This document shows positions 7,650-16,359 of a DNA stretch of 58,234 nucleotides, in pieces. The stretch's first letter is position 1. Each line of letters starts with the position of its first letter. A program made the position numbers and the translations under genes. This DNA is from an uncultured Phascolarctobacterium sp. (lineage in GTDB: Bacteria > Bacillota > Negativicutes > Acidaminococcales > Acidaminococcaceae). The notes below the pieces were generated by a model that worked only from the letters and a program-made list of their open reading frames with translations, was not told the DNA's origin and made no database searches. The stretch spans positions 1 to 58,234 of the forward strand of contig UQLS01000012.1 in NCBI GenBank assembly GCA_900541915.1. Reading direction: 5' to 3'.

Positions 7650-8757
7650 TTGCTGATTGAAGAATTTAAACCAGAAATAACTAATCTGCAGGCAAAATTA
7701 GAGGAAATGAGGGGATCTCTTTGACATTGCTGTCAAAGAGGACCGCATTGCAGAATTAGAACATAAAATGGGTGATCCTACATTTTGGGATGACCCTGAA
7801 AAAGCGCAGAAAACGGCGCAGGACGTTAATGCTCTGAAAGAGGAAGTTGATGGCTTCCATAAGCTTTCTGCCAATATAGATGATTTGGAAGCTTTGTGGG
7901 AAATGGCTACGGAAGAAAATGACGAAAGTCTGCTGCCGGAAATGGATGAACTGCTGCAGCGCAGCAAAGAAGAGCTGGAGCACTTGGAACTTGGTATGCT
8001 GCTCAGCGGTGAGTTTGATGCTAATAATGCTATTCTTACGCTGCATGCCGGCGCCGGCGGAACAGAAGCACAGGATTGGACTTCTATGCTGCTGCGTATG
8101 TTTGTGCGTTTTGCTGAAAAGAATAATTTTTCTGTGGAAACACTGGATTTCCAACCCGGTGACGAAGCAGGCGTAAAAAGTGCTACTATTCAGATTAACG
8201 GACATAATGCTTATGGCTTCATGAAGTCTGAAAAGGGCGTGCATCGTCTGGTACGTATTTCTCCTTTTGATGCCAATGCCCGCAGACATACTTCCTTTGC
8301 GGCAGTAGATGTTATGCCGGAGATTGATGATAATATCGAAGTTAACATCAATATGGATGAAGTACGTGTTGATACCTATCGTGCCAGTGGTGCCGGCGGA
8401 CAGCACGTCAACAAGACTTCTTCTGCTGTACGTATGACACATGAACCTACTGGTATTGTTGTTCAATGTCAGAACGAGCGCTCTCAGATTCAGAACAGAG
8501 AACGCTGTCTGCAGCTTTTGCGTGCCAAACTGTATGAATACGAAAAACAGAAACAGGATGCTATGATTAGTGACCTGGCAGGCGATTATCAGGCTATCGA
8601 ATGGGGCAGCCAGATTCGCTCCTATGTTTTCCAGCCGTATACTTTAGTAAAAGATCACCGTACCGGTACAGAAACTGGCAATATCCAGGCTGTTATGGAC
8701 GGCGATTTAATGAGCTTTGTAGAAAGCTATCTGCGCAGTCTGCAAAAGAAAATCTGA
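7650..8757 (+). CDS. prfB: Peptide chain release factor 2 with programmed +1 frameshift
   Basis: Release factor for UAA and UGA codons, about 368 residues after frameshifting. The first frame starts at TTG 7650 (AAAGG 11 bases upstream; GTG 7641 is an alternative) and encodes MLIEEFKPEITNLQAKLEEM up to CTT-TGA at 7719-7724. The motif AGGGGA-TCT-CTT-TGA-C is the classic autoregulatory site: an internal Shine-Dalgarno just before CUU UGA C. Ribosomes slip +1 to read GAC (7723) and continue into DIAVKEDRIAELEH and the rest. The catalytic GGQ lies in SGAGGQHVNKTS and the stop-reading SPF tripeptide in VRISPFD. Reading only the second frame from ATG 7768 would miss the N-terminal helix. Low RF2 makes UGA reading slow and favours the slip. 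Confidence 0.95.
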
Positions 8758-8790
8758 TTTTCTTATAATTTTACAAGAAGGGTGAAATCA

Positions 8791-10902
8791 ATGAAGAGCC
8801 GTTATAATCCTATACTTTTAGCCATAGTGCTGGTGGGTTTTTGCTGCGCTTTGTGGCTGAATGTTGTGCGCCATGGCATAGAACAGAATAATGATACCGT
8901 AGAAATGGCTATGGAATATGAGAATCTGCGCAAACTGGCGGCGTTAGAGGGCCTTCCTGAGGAAACCGTTCTGGAAAGATTTAAAGCTGCGGGGATTACC
9001 TCCCTGATGGTTTTTGATACTACTTTAGAGCGCCTGAATAAGAATGGTACAGTTACTGTAGCTACAGGTGAAGAATTGCGTAAATCTGTGGCACTTGGCG
9101 GCGATGCAGGTGTTTTTGAGCCTGTACTGAAGCAGAAAAAGCTGCAGAATAATGCTGTATATATTGCTGAAGGCAACGATAAAGAGGCTTTTAATGACGT
9201 CATGGAAGATTTACGCCTGCGTTATGGCAGTGAGCGTATTAAAATGATTGACGATAAGCCGCGTATTGTAGAGGTTTTAGGCAGTACTGCGCTTTTACCG
9301 GAGGATAAATATGATGAACCTCTCGGTTTGCTGCAGGCTCCGTTAGGATTACCGGCTGCAGATATGCGCAGGATAGCTGCAATGGGCTTCCATGTTATTG
9401 TGCGTCCGCAAAACTATACTGATATCAGCGCTGAGCAGATAGATGGTATTTTTAAACGAATTAAAAAAGCTAATGTCAAGGTGACTGCATATATGCCTTG
9501 CGGTACTCAGGCTGTAGGTTATCCTAATATGCTTGATTATATGGCTGCAAAAATGAAAGAGCAGGGCATGAAGCTGGTGATGATGGAACATTATACCCAG
9601 CTGCAGTTTGCCAAAATTGACGGCCTTTTGCCTTTGGCAGCAGGTGTGGAATATAATGCTGCCCGTTCTTATGTTATTGACCCGACAGAGCAGAAGAAAA
9701 TTTCTGTTGGCGAAGCTTTGCGCCGCTGGGCATTGACTGACGAGGAACGTAATATCCGCGTTAATTATATCAGGCCATTTATGATGTCTAAAGATGGCAA
9801 AGACCTGATGACTATGAATCTGGAGTATGTCCAGAATATTGTTAAGAGTGTTAAAGCTCGTGGCTTCAAAACTGGCGAAGCAGGTGTTTTTGAAGCTGCC
9901 GGAAATAATAATGGCAACATTTATGCAGGACCTTATTTCCCTGATAAGATGGTTTATTTGCCGCTTATAGGTGCTATTATGGCAGCTGTGGTTTTGTATC
10001 TGTCGCTGCTGGTAAATATTACCAGACGCAGACAGTTATTGCTGTGGGCTGGGTTAAGCCTGGCTGCGGCAGTGGTGTTCATGGTAGGGCGCGGCCTGCT
10101 GACAAGACAGCTTTTGGCTTTGGCTGCTGCTGTAACTTTCCCGGTACTTTCTATGAGTGTTATCTTCAATATCTGGGATAACTGCCGTGAGAGAACAAAG
10201 AAGCTGTCCGGTATTATCGGCAATGCTTTATGGCAATTAGCTTTTGCTATTTTGCTGTCTTTAGTAGGTGCAATGCTCCTGTCTGCAGTGCTTACAGACA
10301 GTCGTTTCCTGCTGGAAATTGATATTTACCGCGGTGTTAAGATAACCTTTATTCTGCCGGTTGTAATGACAGCGTTGCTGTATGCTAAAAAGTACGATTT
10401 ACTGCAGATAATGGGACGAGGTATCCGCACTGTTATCTGGAAGCTGAAAGGCTTTATTAACACAGATATAACTTTTAAACATCTGCTTGTATTGGGCATT
10501 CTTTTATTTGTCGTTTATTATTTTGTAGGCCGCAGCGGTCATACTGATGGTGTGCCGGTTACGGCAGCTGAACTGAAAATGCGTGCACTGCTTGAACAGC
10601 TTATGTATGCGCGTCCGCGCGGTAAGGAGTTCTTAGTAGGCCATCCTGCCTTTTTCTTGGCTGTTTTAGCAGCTTATAAAGGTGCACCGCGTTTATGGCA
10701 GTTTGTATTAGCCTGTGGTGCCGTTATTGGGCAGGGTTCTTTAGTGCAGACTTTCTGTCATATGCGTACGCCTGTATGGATGAGTGTAATGCGTGCCGTT
10801 GATGGTTATGTTGCCGGTGCAATATTGGGTATTATAGCGGTAACTGCAGTAATGCTGCTGTTGCCTTATTGGGAAAGATTGAGAAGGAGATACCTTGAGT
10901 AA
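8791..10902 (+). CDS. DUF5693 family membrane protein
   Basis: About 703 residues. There is one N-terminal hydrophobic segment (residues ~7-23), then a ~370-residue extracytoplasmic region (to about LPL at residue 390), then a C-terminal half with roughly eight hydrophobic segments. The family DUF5693 is known from Firmicutes and has no assigned function. ATG 8791 is chosen because AAGAAGGG lies upstream at suitable distance; GTG 8782 falls within that site. Its stop overlaps the start of csaB by one base (TAATG), so the two are almost certainly co-translated. That association suggests a part in making or exporting a pyruvylated cell-wall polymer, which is inference from context only. Confidence 0.75.
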   Translation: MKSRYNPILLAIVLVGFCCALWLNVVRHGIEQNNDTVEMAMEYENLRKLAALEGLPEETVLERFKAAGITSLMVFDTTLERLNKNGTVTVATGEELRKSVALGGDAGVFEPVLKQKKLQNNAVYIAEGNDKEAFNDVMEDLRLRYGSERIKMIDDKPRIVEVLGSTALLPEDKYDEPLGLLQAPLGLPAADMRRIAAMGFHVIVRPQNYTDISAEQIDGIFKRIKKANVKVTAYMPCGTQAVGYPNMLDYMAAKMKEQGMKLVMMEHYTQLQFAKIDGLLPLAAGVEYNAARSYVIDPTEQKKISVGEALRRWALTDEERNIRVNYIRPFMMSKDGKDLMTMNLEYVQNIVKSVKARGFKTGEAGVFEAAGNNNGNIYAGPYFPDKMVYLPLIGAIMAAVVLYLSLLVNITRRRQLLLWAGLSLAAAVVFMVGRGLLTRQLLALAAAVTFPVLSMSVIFNIWDNCRERTKKLSGIIGNALWQLAFAILLSLVGAMLLSAVLTDSRFLLEIDIYRGVKITFILPVVMTALLYAKKYDLLQIMGRGIRTVIWKLKGFINTDITFKHLLVLGILLFVVYYFVGRSGHTDGVPVTAAELKMRALLEQLMYARPRGKEFLVGHPAFFLAVLAAYKGAPRLWQFVLACGAVIGQGSLVQTFCHMRTPVWMSVMRAVDGYVAGAILGIIAVTAVMLLLPYWERLRRRYLE

Positions 10903-12011
10903 TGAGTAAAATAGTAATTTCCGGATATTATGGTTTTGCTAATGCCGGAGATGAAGCAATGCTGACTGCTATAATTAAAGCGTTACGCAGCAGGGAAGCC
11001 TCAGCAGAATTAACGGTTATTTCCGGCAATCCCCATGCTACGGCTGCTCGGCACAGGGTAGATTCCATACATAGATTTAATCCGTTGGCTATTATTGCTG
11101 CCTTGCGCAGCAGCGACCTGCTTATCAGCGGCGGCGGCAGTCTACTGCAGGATGTTACCAGCAGGAAAAGTCTGCTATATTATTTATCGGTACTGGCTTT
11201 GGGCAGATGGTGCGGTAAAAAAGTTATGCTGTTTGGACAAGGCATAGGGCCGATAAGGTCCTGCCTGCTGCGCAGACTGACACGTTTTGTGTGCAGCAGT
11301 GCCGACCTTATAACTGTGCGCGATACAGATTCTTTAGAAGAGCTTAAACGCATAGGCATTCCTAAGGAAAAAGTTGCCTTAACTGCTGACGCGGTACTAA
11401 CTTTGCCGCAGGCGCAAATAAGTCAAGGCAGAGAAATTCTGCAGCAGTTTGCAGTGCCAAGTAATAAAAAGCTGATAGCTATTTCAGTACGTAAATGGCA
11501 GGATGATAAGCATTATCTTAAGGTACTTGCCGAGGCTGCAGATAAACTTATTGATAGATATGGAGTACATATCGTTTTATTGCCTCTGCAGTATCCTGTA
11601 GATATAGAGGTATGCAAAAAAGTAAAAGAGTATATCAAGCATAATGCTTGCTGTACAGTGCTTGATGCAGCTTTTGATACAGAGCAATTTTTATCGTTAA
11701 TGGGTAATTTTTCTTTGCTGATTGGTATGCGCCTGCATGCGCTGATTTTTGCGGCAGTTATGCGTATTCCTTTTGTGGGAGTTTCTTATGATCCTAAAAT
11801 AGATGGATTTATAAAAGAAGTTGCCGGAGTTAATGCCGGTCAGATAGAAGGGCTTACTGTGCAGGCTGTAGTTGCTGCAGCTGAAAAAGCACTGCATGGC
11901 AGTACAGAAAGCTGGCAGAAGCTGGATGATTTACGCAATAAAGCAATGGAAAATGTCAGCTTGGCCTTTTCTTTATTGCCTGTTTTCCATAAGCATCTGA
12001 AGGGAGAGTGA
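10902..12011 (+). CDS. csaB: Polysaccharide pyruvyl transferase CsaB
   Basis: Adds pyruvate ketals to secondary cell-wall polysaccharide, the anchor for SLH-domain surface proteins in many Firmicutes. 369 residues. Family features are the glycine-rich start ISGYYGFANAGDEAML, DLLISGGGSLLQDVTS, FGQGIGPI and the late GMRLHALIFAAVMRIPFVGVSYDPK block that forms the phosphoenolpyruvate/polymer site in related enzymes. It is coupled to DUF5693 upstream, and its stop overlaps the ribosome-site region of ftsE downstream. In Negativicutes, with an outer membrane, SLH porins tie the outer membrane to the wall, so this enzyme may serve that link (inference). Confidence 0.9.
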   Translation: MSKIVISGYYGFANAGDEAMLTAIIKALRSREASAELTVISGNPHATAARHRVDSIHRFNPLAIIAALRSSDLLISGGGSLLQDVTSRKSLLYYLSVLALGRWCGKKVMLFGQGIGPIRSCLLRRLTRFVCSSADLITVRDTDSLEELKRIGIPKEKVALTADAVLTLPQAQISQGREILQQFAVPSNKKLIAISVRKWQDDKHYLKVLAEAADKLIDRYGVHIVLLPLQYPVDIEVCKKVKEYIKHNACCTVLDAAFDTEQFLSLMGNFSLLIGMRLHALIFAAVMRIPFVGVSYDPKIDGFIKEVAGVNAGQIEGLTVQAVVAAAEKALHGSTESWQKLDDLRNKAMENVSLAFSLLPVFHKHLKGE

Positions 12012-12016
12012 AGATT

Positions 12017-12703
12017 ATGCTTTTAATGTCAAATGTCAGCAAAATTTATCCCGGAGGATCTGCTGCTTTACAAGATGTCAATATTCATATAGAACCAGGT
12101 GAATTTGTCTTTGTAGTTGGACCGAGCGGTGCAGGCAAATCTACTTTTATAAAAATGCTGTTCCGTGAAGTACTTCCTACAACGGGCAGCATTTTTGTTA
12201 ATGGGATAGATATTCTGCGTCTGCAGGATAAAGAGATTCCCTATATGCGCAGGCAGCTGGGTATTATTTTCCAAGACTATCGATTGCTGCCTGACAGAAC
12301 GGTTTATGAAAATGTAGCTTTTGCCATGCAGGTAATTGAGGCCCCGCACAGAAAGATTAAACGCCGGGTAATGAATGTGCTGGAACTGGTTGGCCTGCGT
12401 AATCGCTGCAATTCCTATCCTAACGAATTAAGCGGCGGTGAGCAGCAGCGTATTGCTATTGCCCGGGCAATAGTAAATGACCCTCTGTTGGTAATTGCCG
12501 ATGAACCAACTGGTAATCTTGACCCTGAAACCAGCTGGGATATTATGGAGATTTTTAAGGAAATCAATGCCAGCGGTACAACAATTGTCATGGCGACTCA
12601 TGACAAGGAGATTGTTGATGCCATGGGTAAACGAGTTATTGCTATTGAAAAGGGCAGAATCGTAAGGGACGAAAAGAACGGGGTATATGGTTATGAGCTT
12701 TAG
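12017..12703 (+). CDS. ftsE: Cell division ATP-binding protein FtsE
   Basis: ABC ATPase that pairs with FtsX at the septum, 228 residues. Walker A is GPSGAGKST, the Q-loop IIFQDYRLLPDRTVYENV (the RLLP-type sequence is typical of FtsE), the signature LSGGEQQR, Walker B LLVIADEPTGNLDPE and the switch histidine ATHDKE. ATG 12017 has AGGGAG ten bases upstream; GTG 12008 is too close to it. It overlaps ftsX by 11 bases. FtsEX does not transport but transmits ATP hydrolysis to peptidoglycan hydrolases outside, fitting the M23 gene two genes on. Confidence 0.96.
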   Translation: MLLMSNVSKIYPGGSAALQDVNIHIEPGEFVFVVGPSGAGKSTFIKMLFREVLPTTGSIFVNGIDILRLQDKEIPYMRRQLGIIFQDYRLLPDRTVYENVAFAMQVIEAPHRKIKRRVMNVLELVGLRNRCNSYPNELSGGEQQRIAIARAIVNDPLLVIADEPTGNLDPETSWDIMEIFKEINASGTTIVMATHDKEIVDAMGKRVIAIEKGRIVRDEKNGVYGYEL

Positions 12704-13580
12704 TACGAAAGAATATTTTGTTCGGGAAACATATAAATCTATACGCCGTAATGGCTTTATGAGTTTTGCTTCTATTTCTACAGTAGCAGTTTCTCTGCTG
12801 GTATTAGGTATGTTCCTGCTGATTTTCCTTAATACTAATAATCTGGCAAAGTATTTGGAAAGTCAGGTACAGATTTCTGTCTATATGCTGGATGAGGCAG
12901 ATAATGAAACTTTAGAATCAGTGGGTAAACGCCTGGGAGAATTTGAAGGCGTAGAAAAAGTAACTTTCATCAGTAAAGATGAAGCTTTGGAAAAATTCCG
13001 TGAACGATTAGGGGATCAGCAGCAGTTATTGGATTCTCTGGGCAGTGATAATCCCTTTCCTAATTATTTTGATGTTCAGGTAGACACACCGGAAAGAATT
13101 CAGCAGCTTACACCGCAGATTAGCGAACTGCCGAAAGTAGAAACGGCTAAATTTGGGCAGGAAGTAGTAGAAAACCTGTTCCAGCTTACCAGAATACTGC
13201 GTTTTGGCGGCATTATGCTGGTAGTATTCTTATCTATGGCGACTTTGTTTATCATTTCCAATACTATACGTTTGACAGTTTTTGCCAGACGTAAGGAAGT
13301 TGTTATCATGAAATATGTTGGTGCAACTGACTGGTTTATTCGCTGGCCCTTTTTGTTGGAGGGTATGACATTAGGCTTTTTTGGTGCGATTGTAGCATCT
13401 TTATTAATCAATATGATTTACAGCGGCTTGCAGACGAAGATTTATGCGACATTGGCTTTCCTGCCGCTGCTGCCTGCATATCCGTTATTAACTTATGTAT
13501 CTATTTTCTTGCTGATTGCCGGTACCGGTATTGGTGCTTTGGGCAGCTATATTTCTTTGCGTAAATTCTTGCGTGTATAA
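12693..13580 (+). CDS. ftsX: Cell division protein FtsX
   Basis: Integral membrane partner of FtsE, about 295 residues. Hydrophobic segments lie at ~residues 25-45 and three near the C-terminus. The large extracytoplasmic loop between the first and second (about residues 48-165) is where FtsX proteins bind their hydrolase or adaptor. The C-terminal FtsX/MacB-like core includes TIRLTVFARRKEVVIMKYVGAT. ATG 12693 has GGGG at a workable distance; ATG 12687 would add MV. The next gene, a coiled-coil M23 hydrolase 12 bases downstream, is the expected partner (PcsB/EnvC-like). Confidence 0.95.
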   Translation: MSFSTKEYFVRETYKSIRRNGFMSFASISTVAVSLLVLGMFLLIFLNTNNLAKYLESQVQISVYMLDEADNETLESVGKRLGEFEGVEKVTFISKDEALEKFRERLGDQQQLLDSLGSDNPFPNYFDVQVDTPERIQQLTPQISELPKVETAKFGQEVVENLFQLTRILRFGGIMLVVFLSMATLFIISNTIRLTVFARRKEVVIMKYVGATDWFIRWPFLLEGMTLGFFGAIVASLLINMIYSGLQTKIYATLAFLPLLPAYPLLTYVSIFLLIAGTGIGALGSYISLRKFLRV

Positions 13581-13592
13581 GGTGGCGGCAGA

Positions 13593-14738
13593 ATGAGGAA
13601 AAAAGATTTAGTAAGCAGTCTGCTGGCATTATGGCTGGTAGTGCTCCCGGTATGTATGAATTTCAGTTTTGCCAGTGAAATTGATGATAAGCGTGCTGAA
13701 CTGAGCGAGGTACAGCAGAAAATGCAGGAAATGGAAACGCGCAGAGCTGCTGCCAGAGAAGAAGCTGAAGCGGCCAGTGCCAGTCTTGATGAAGTTATGG
13801 GGCAGCTGCGTGAGCTGCAGTCCCAATCGGATGAGCTGCAAAGTAAGAGCGACGCATTACAAAGCAGTATTGATGAAAATCAGGCTCAGCTGGATGCCAA
13901 GCAGAGAGAGCTTGATGAAAGAATGCAGATTTACGGCCGTAGACTGCGGAATATCTACATGAACGGTCAGCTCAATTATCTTGACATCTTGTTAGGTGCA
14001 ACGGATTTTACGGAATTTTCTTCACGTATGTATTTACTGCAGAAGATTATTGCCCGTGATGTTGCCATGTTAGAGGATATTAAAAAATCTACAGAAGCAA
14101 TTAAAGCACAGCAGGAAGTTCTGGCTAAAGAGATGAAGGAAATTCAGGTTACTAAGGCTGAGCTTGATGCTAAAAAAGCCAAGGTTGACGAAGTACGCGA
14201 GCGCAGAGCTCAGATTCTGTATAAAGCTGAAGAAGCTAAGCATGACAGCGAAGAAGAATACGATCGTCTGCTGGCTATTTCCGAAAACATTGCTGCAATG
14301 CTCCGTAATATGGAAAGCGGCGGCGGTTATGAGCCTGCCGGCAGCGGCGGTACCGGACGCTTTATGTGGCCTTGCAGCGGTGAGATAACTTCTTATTATG
14401 GCTGGCGTACCCACCCTGTTTTTGGTACTACCAGATATCACTCTGGTATGGATATTGCTGTTGATTATGGAACTCCTATTCATGCAGCTGATTCCGGTAC
14501 GGTAATTTACAGCGGCTGGCTGGGTGGCTATGGCAATGCAGTAATGATTGACCATGGCGGCGGACTGGTAACTCTTTATGGTCATAATCAGTCCTTAAAT
14601 GTCAGCGAAGGACAATATGTAAGCAAAGGTACTGTTATTGCCTATGCAGGCAGTACCGGTTGGTCGACAGGTCCGCACTGTCACTTTGAAGTGCGCCTGC
14701 ATGGTGATGTGACGGAGCCTTTGGATTATTTACCTTGA
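13593..14738 (+). CDS. Coiled-coil M23 (LytM) peptidoglycan hydrolase, FtsEX partner
   Basis: Secreted murein endopeptidase of the EnvC/PcsB-type architecture, 381 residues. It has a Sec signal peptide (about residues 1-26, ending at SFA), then a long heptad-rich coiled coil (~28-230) rich in Glu, Gln and Lys, a Gly/Ser linker, and a C-terminal LytM domain (~255-378). The zinc ligands are intact: HSGMD (HxxxD) and HCHFE (HxH), so unlike E. coli EnvC, which is degenerate, this protein is probably itself a hydrolase. It follows ftsX by 12 bases. FtsEX-controlled septal cleavage is the likely role, by family and synteny. Confidence 0.9.
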   Translation: MRKKDLVSSLLALWLVVLPVCMNFSFASEIDDKRAELSEVQQKMQEMETRRAAAREEAEAASASLDEVMGQLRELQSQSDELQSKSDALQSSIDENQAQLDAKQRELDERMQIYGRRLRNIYMNGQLNYLDILLGATDFTEFSSRMYLLQKIIARDVAMLEDIKKSTEAIKAQQEVLAKEMKEIQVTKAELDAKKAKVDEVRERRAQILYKAEEAKHDSEEEYDRLLAISENIAAMLRNMESGGGYEPAGSGGTGRFMWPCSGEITSYYGWRTHPVFGTTRYHSGMDIAVDYGTPIHAADSGTVIYSGWLGGYGNAVMIDHGGGLVTLYGHNQSLNVSEGQYVSKGTVIAYAGSTGWSTGPHCHFEVRLHGDVTEPLDYLP

Positions 14739-14758
14739 TGCATGGAGGCAGTTAGATT

Positions 14759-15907
14759 TTGTTTAGTGGGAAAAATATTAAGTTATTAACTTGCTGCCTT
14801 TTATCTGTAGCAGTTACTCTGGGAGCGGTTACCTGGAAAGTACAGGAAATTACCGGTGATGCAGCCGGAACCTTACGTTTTCTGCGTGCTATGAGTATCG
14901 TAAAAAATAATTTTGATGGTAAAGCAGACAACAAGGTATTATTTGACGGTGCTATCGAGGGCATGGTGCATGCTCTCGATGACCCGTATTCCGTTTATCT
15001 TGATAAAGAAGATTTTACTAAGCTCAGCGAGATGACGGAAGGAAGCTTTGGCGGTATAGGCATTGTTTTTGGTAAACGCGGCGATGATTATGTAGTTATT
15101 TCCGCATTAGCGGATCATCCCGGTGCTTTAGCCGGTATAAAAAGCGGTGATATTATTTTAGCTGTAGACGGTGCGGAAACAGCGAAAATGAATATGACAG
15201 ATGTTGCCGATAAGATTCGCGGCAAGCAAGGCACGGAAGTAGTGCTGCGGCTGCGGACCAAAGACGGTGAAGAAAAAGAAGTAAAAGTTGTACGTAAAGA
15301 TATTAAAGCGCCGTCTGTCGGTGGGCAGATACTGCCAAATACCAAGATAGGTTATATCAGAATTACGGTATTTAATGAAGCTACCGGTGAAGACTTTAAG
15401 AAAACCTACGAGAAGCTGCAGGCTGAAGGTATGGAAGCAACCATCCTTGACTTACGCGGAAATCCAGGCGGTATTTTGGATGACGGCGTGGCTGTAGCCG
15501 GTATGTTGGTGCCGAAAGGTCCTATTGTTTCGCTGGTATATAAAAACGGTGATAAATATGTAGAGAATTCTTCTCTGGAACAGGTAAAATATCCGTTAGC
15601 TGTTTTGGTTGACCATGGCACTGCCAGTGCAGCAGAGATAGTTGCTGGTGCAGTGAAAGACACCAGGGCCGGTAAGCTTTTCGGTGTTAAAACCTTTGGC
15701 AAGGGCAGTGTGCAGGGTGTATACCGCATTGATAATGATACGGCAGTCAAGATAACTACAGCCAGATACTATACTCCATCCGGAGTATCTATCCATAATG
15801 TTGGTATTGAGCCTGATGTTAAAATCGAGCTGCCTGACAATGCTGTAACAGATGTACAGCTGGAAGCTGCGCAGGATTATTTGCAGCAGGAGCTGCAGAA
15901 GAAATAG
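14759..15907 (+). CDS. C-terminal processing protease (S41, CtpA-like)
   Basis: Secreted or membrane-anchored serine protease, 382 residues. It has an N-terminal hydrophobic segment (about 5-25), a PDZ domain (~95-180; VISALADHPGALAGIKSGDIILAV region) and the S41 core. The catalytic serine is in DHGTASAAEIVAG and the catalytic lysine in FGKGSVQG, both intact. Translation starts at TTG 14759 with GGAGG nine bases upstream. CtpA-type proteases trim or degrade envelope proteins including murein hydrolases, so its place just downstream of the M23 gene fits control of division hydrolases (inference). It is probably in the same transcript as ftsEX. Confidence 0.92.
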   Translation: MFSGKNIKLLTCCLLSVAVTLGAVTWKVQEITGDAAGTLRFLRAMSIVKNNFDGKADNKVLFDGAIEGMVHALDDPYSVYLDKEDFTKLSEMTEGSFGGIGIVFGKRGDDYVVISALADHPGALAGIKSGDIILAVDGAETAKMNMTDVADKIRGKQGTEVVLRLRTKDGEEKEVKVVRKDIKAPSVGGQILPNTKIGYIRITVFNEATGEDFKKTYEKLQAEGMEATILDLRGNPGGILDDGVAVAGMLVPKGPIVSLVYKNGDKYVENSSLEQVKYPLAVLVDHGTASAAEIVAGAVKDTRAGKLFGVKTFGKGSVQGVYRIDNDTAVKITTARYYTPSGVSIHNVGIEPDVKIELPDNAVTDVQLEAAQDYLQQELQKK

Positions 15908-15916
15908 GAGAGAACT

Positions 15917-16267
15917 ATGTTTTTTATATGCTATGAAAAATGTGGAACCTGTAAAAGAGCAGAAAAATATTTGCTGGAAAAAGGGATTGCTTATACTAAA
16001 CGTGATATCAAAGAAAATAATCCCAGTTTGCAGGAATTAACAGAGTGGTACGAAAAAAGCGGCTTGCCGTTGAAAAGATTTTTCAATACCAGCGGTAATC
16101 TGTATAAGACTATGCAGCTGAAAGATAAGCTGCCGCAGATGTCCGAACAGGAGCAGTTAGAATTGCTTGCTTCTGATGGTATGCTGGTTAAGCGTCCAAT
16201 CGTGATAACTGAAAAATTTGTACTGGTAGGATTTAAAGAAGCCGAATGGCAGGCACAGGGATTATAA
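15917..16267 (+). CDS. Spx/ArsC-family thioredoxin-fold protein
   Basis: Small ArsC/Spx-fold protein, 116 residues. The N-terminal redox site is CYEKCGTCKRA, with a CxxC (CGTC) as in Spx and YffB-like proteins. KRPIVI in the C-terminal part matches the conserved RP-containing strand of the family. It lacks features that would identify it as a true arsenate reductase or as the RNA-polymerase-binding regulator Spx, so it is called only to family. It lies nine bases after ctpA and ends in a strong terminator, closing the envelope operon. Confidence 0.85.
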   Translation: MFFICYEKCGTCKRAEKYLLEKGIAYTKRDIKENNPSLQELTEWYEKSGLPLKRFFNTSGNLYKTMQLKDKLPQMSEQEQLELLASDGMLVKRPIVITEKFVLVGFKEAEWQAQGL

Positions 16268-16294
16268 AAAAGGCTCCGTCAAGGAGCCTTTTTT
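16266..16294 (+). terminator. Intrinsic terminator after the Spx-like gene
   Basis: AAAAAAGGCTCC-GTCAA-GGAGCCTTTTTT, a 7-bp GC-containing stem flanked by A and T runs. Confidence 0.92.
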
Positions 16295-16295
16295 C

Positions 16296-16325
16296 TTGAA
16301 CTGATACTTATTTTAATTGTATGAT
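16296..16325 (+). promoter_or_regulatory. Promoter of the NamZ-like gene
   Basis: TTGAAC (16296-16301), an 18-bp spacer and TATGAT (16320-16325). It directly follows the terminator and supports a start downstream at 16360. Confidence 0.55.
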
Positions 16326-16359
16326 AATATTAGAAAAAGAAAGAAAAAGAGGGGCAATG

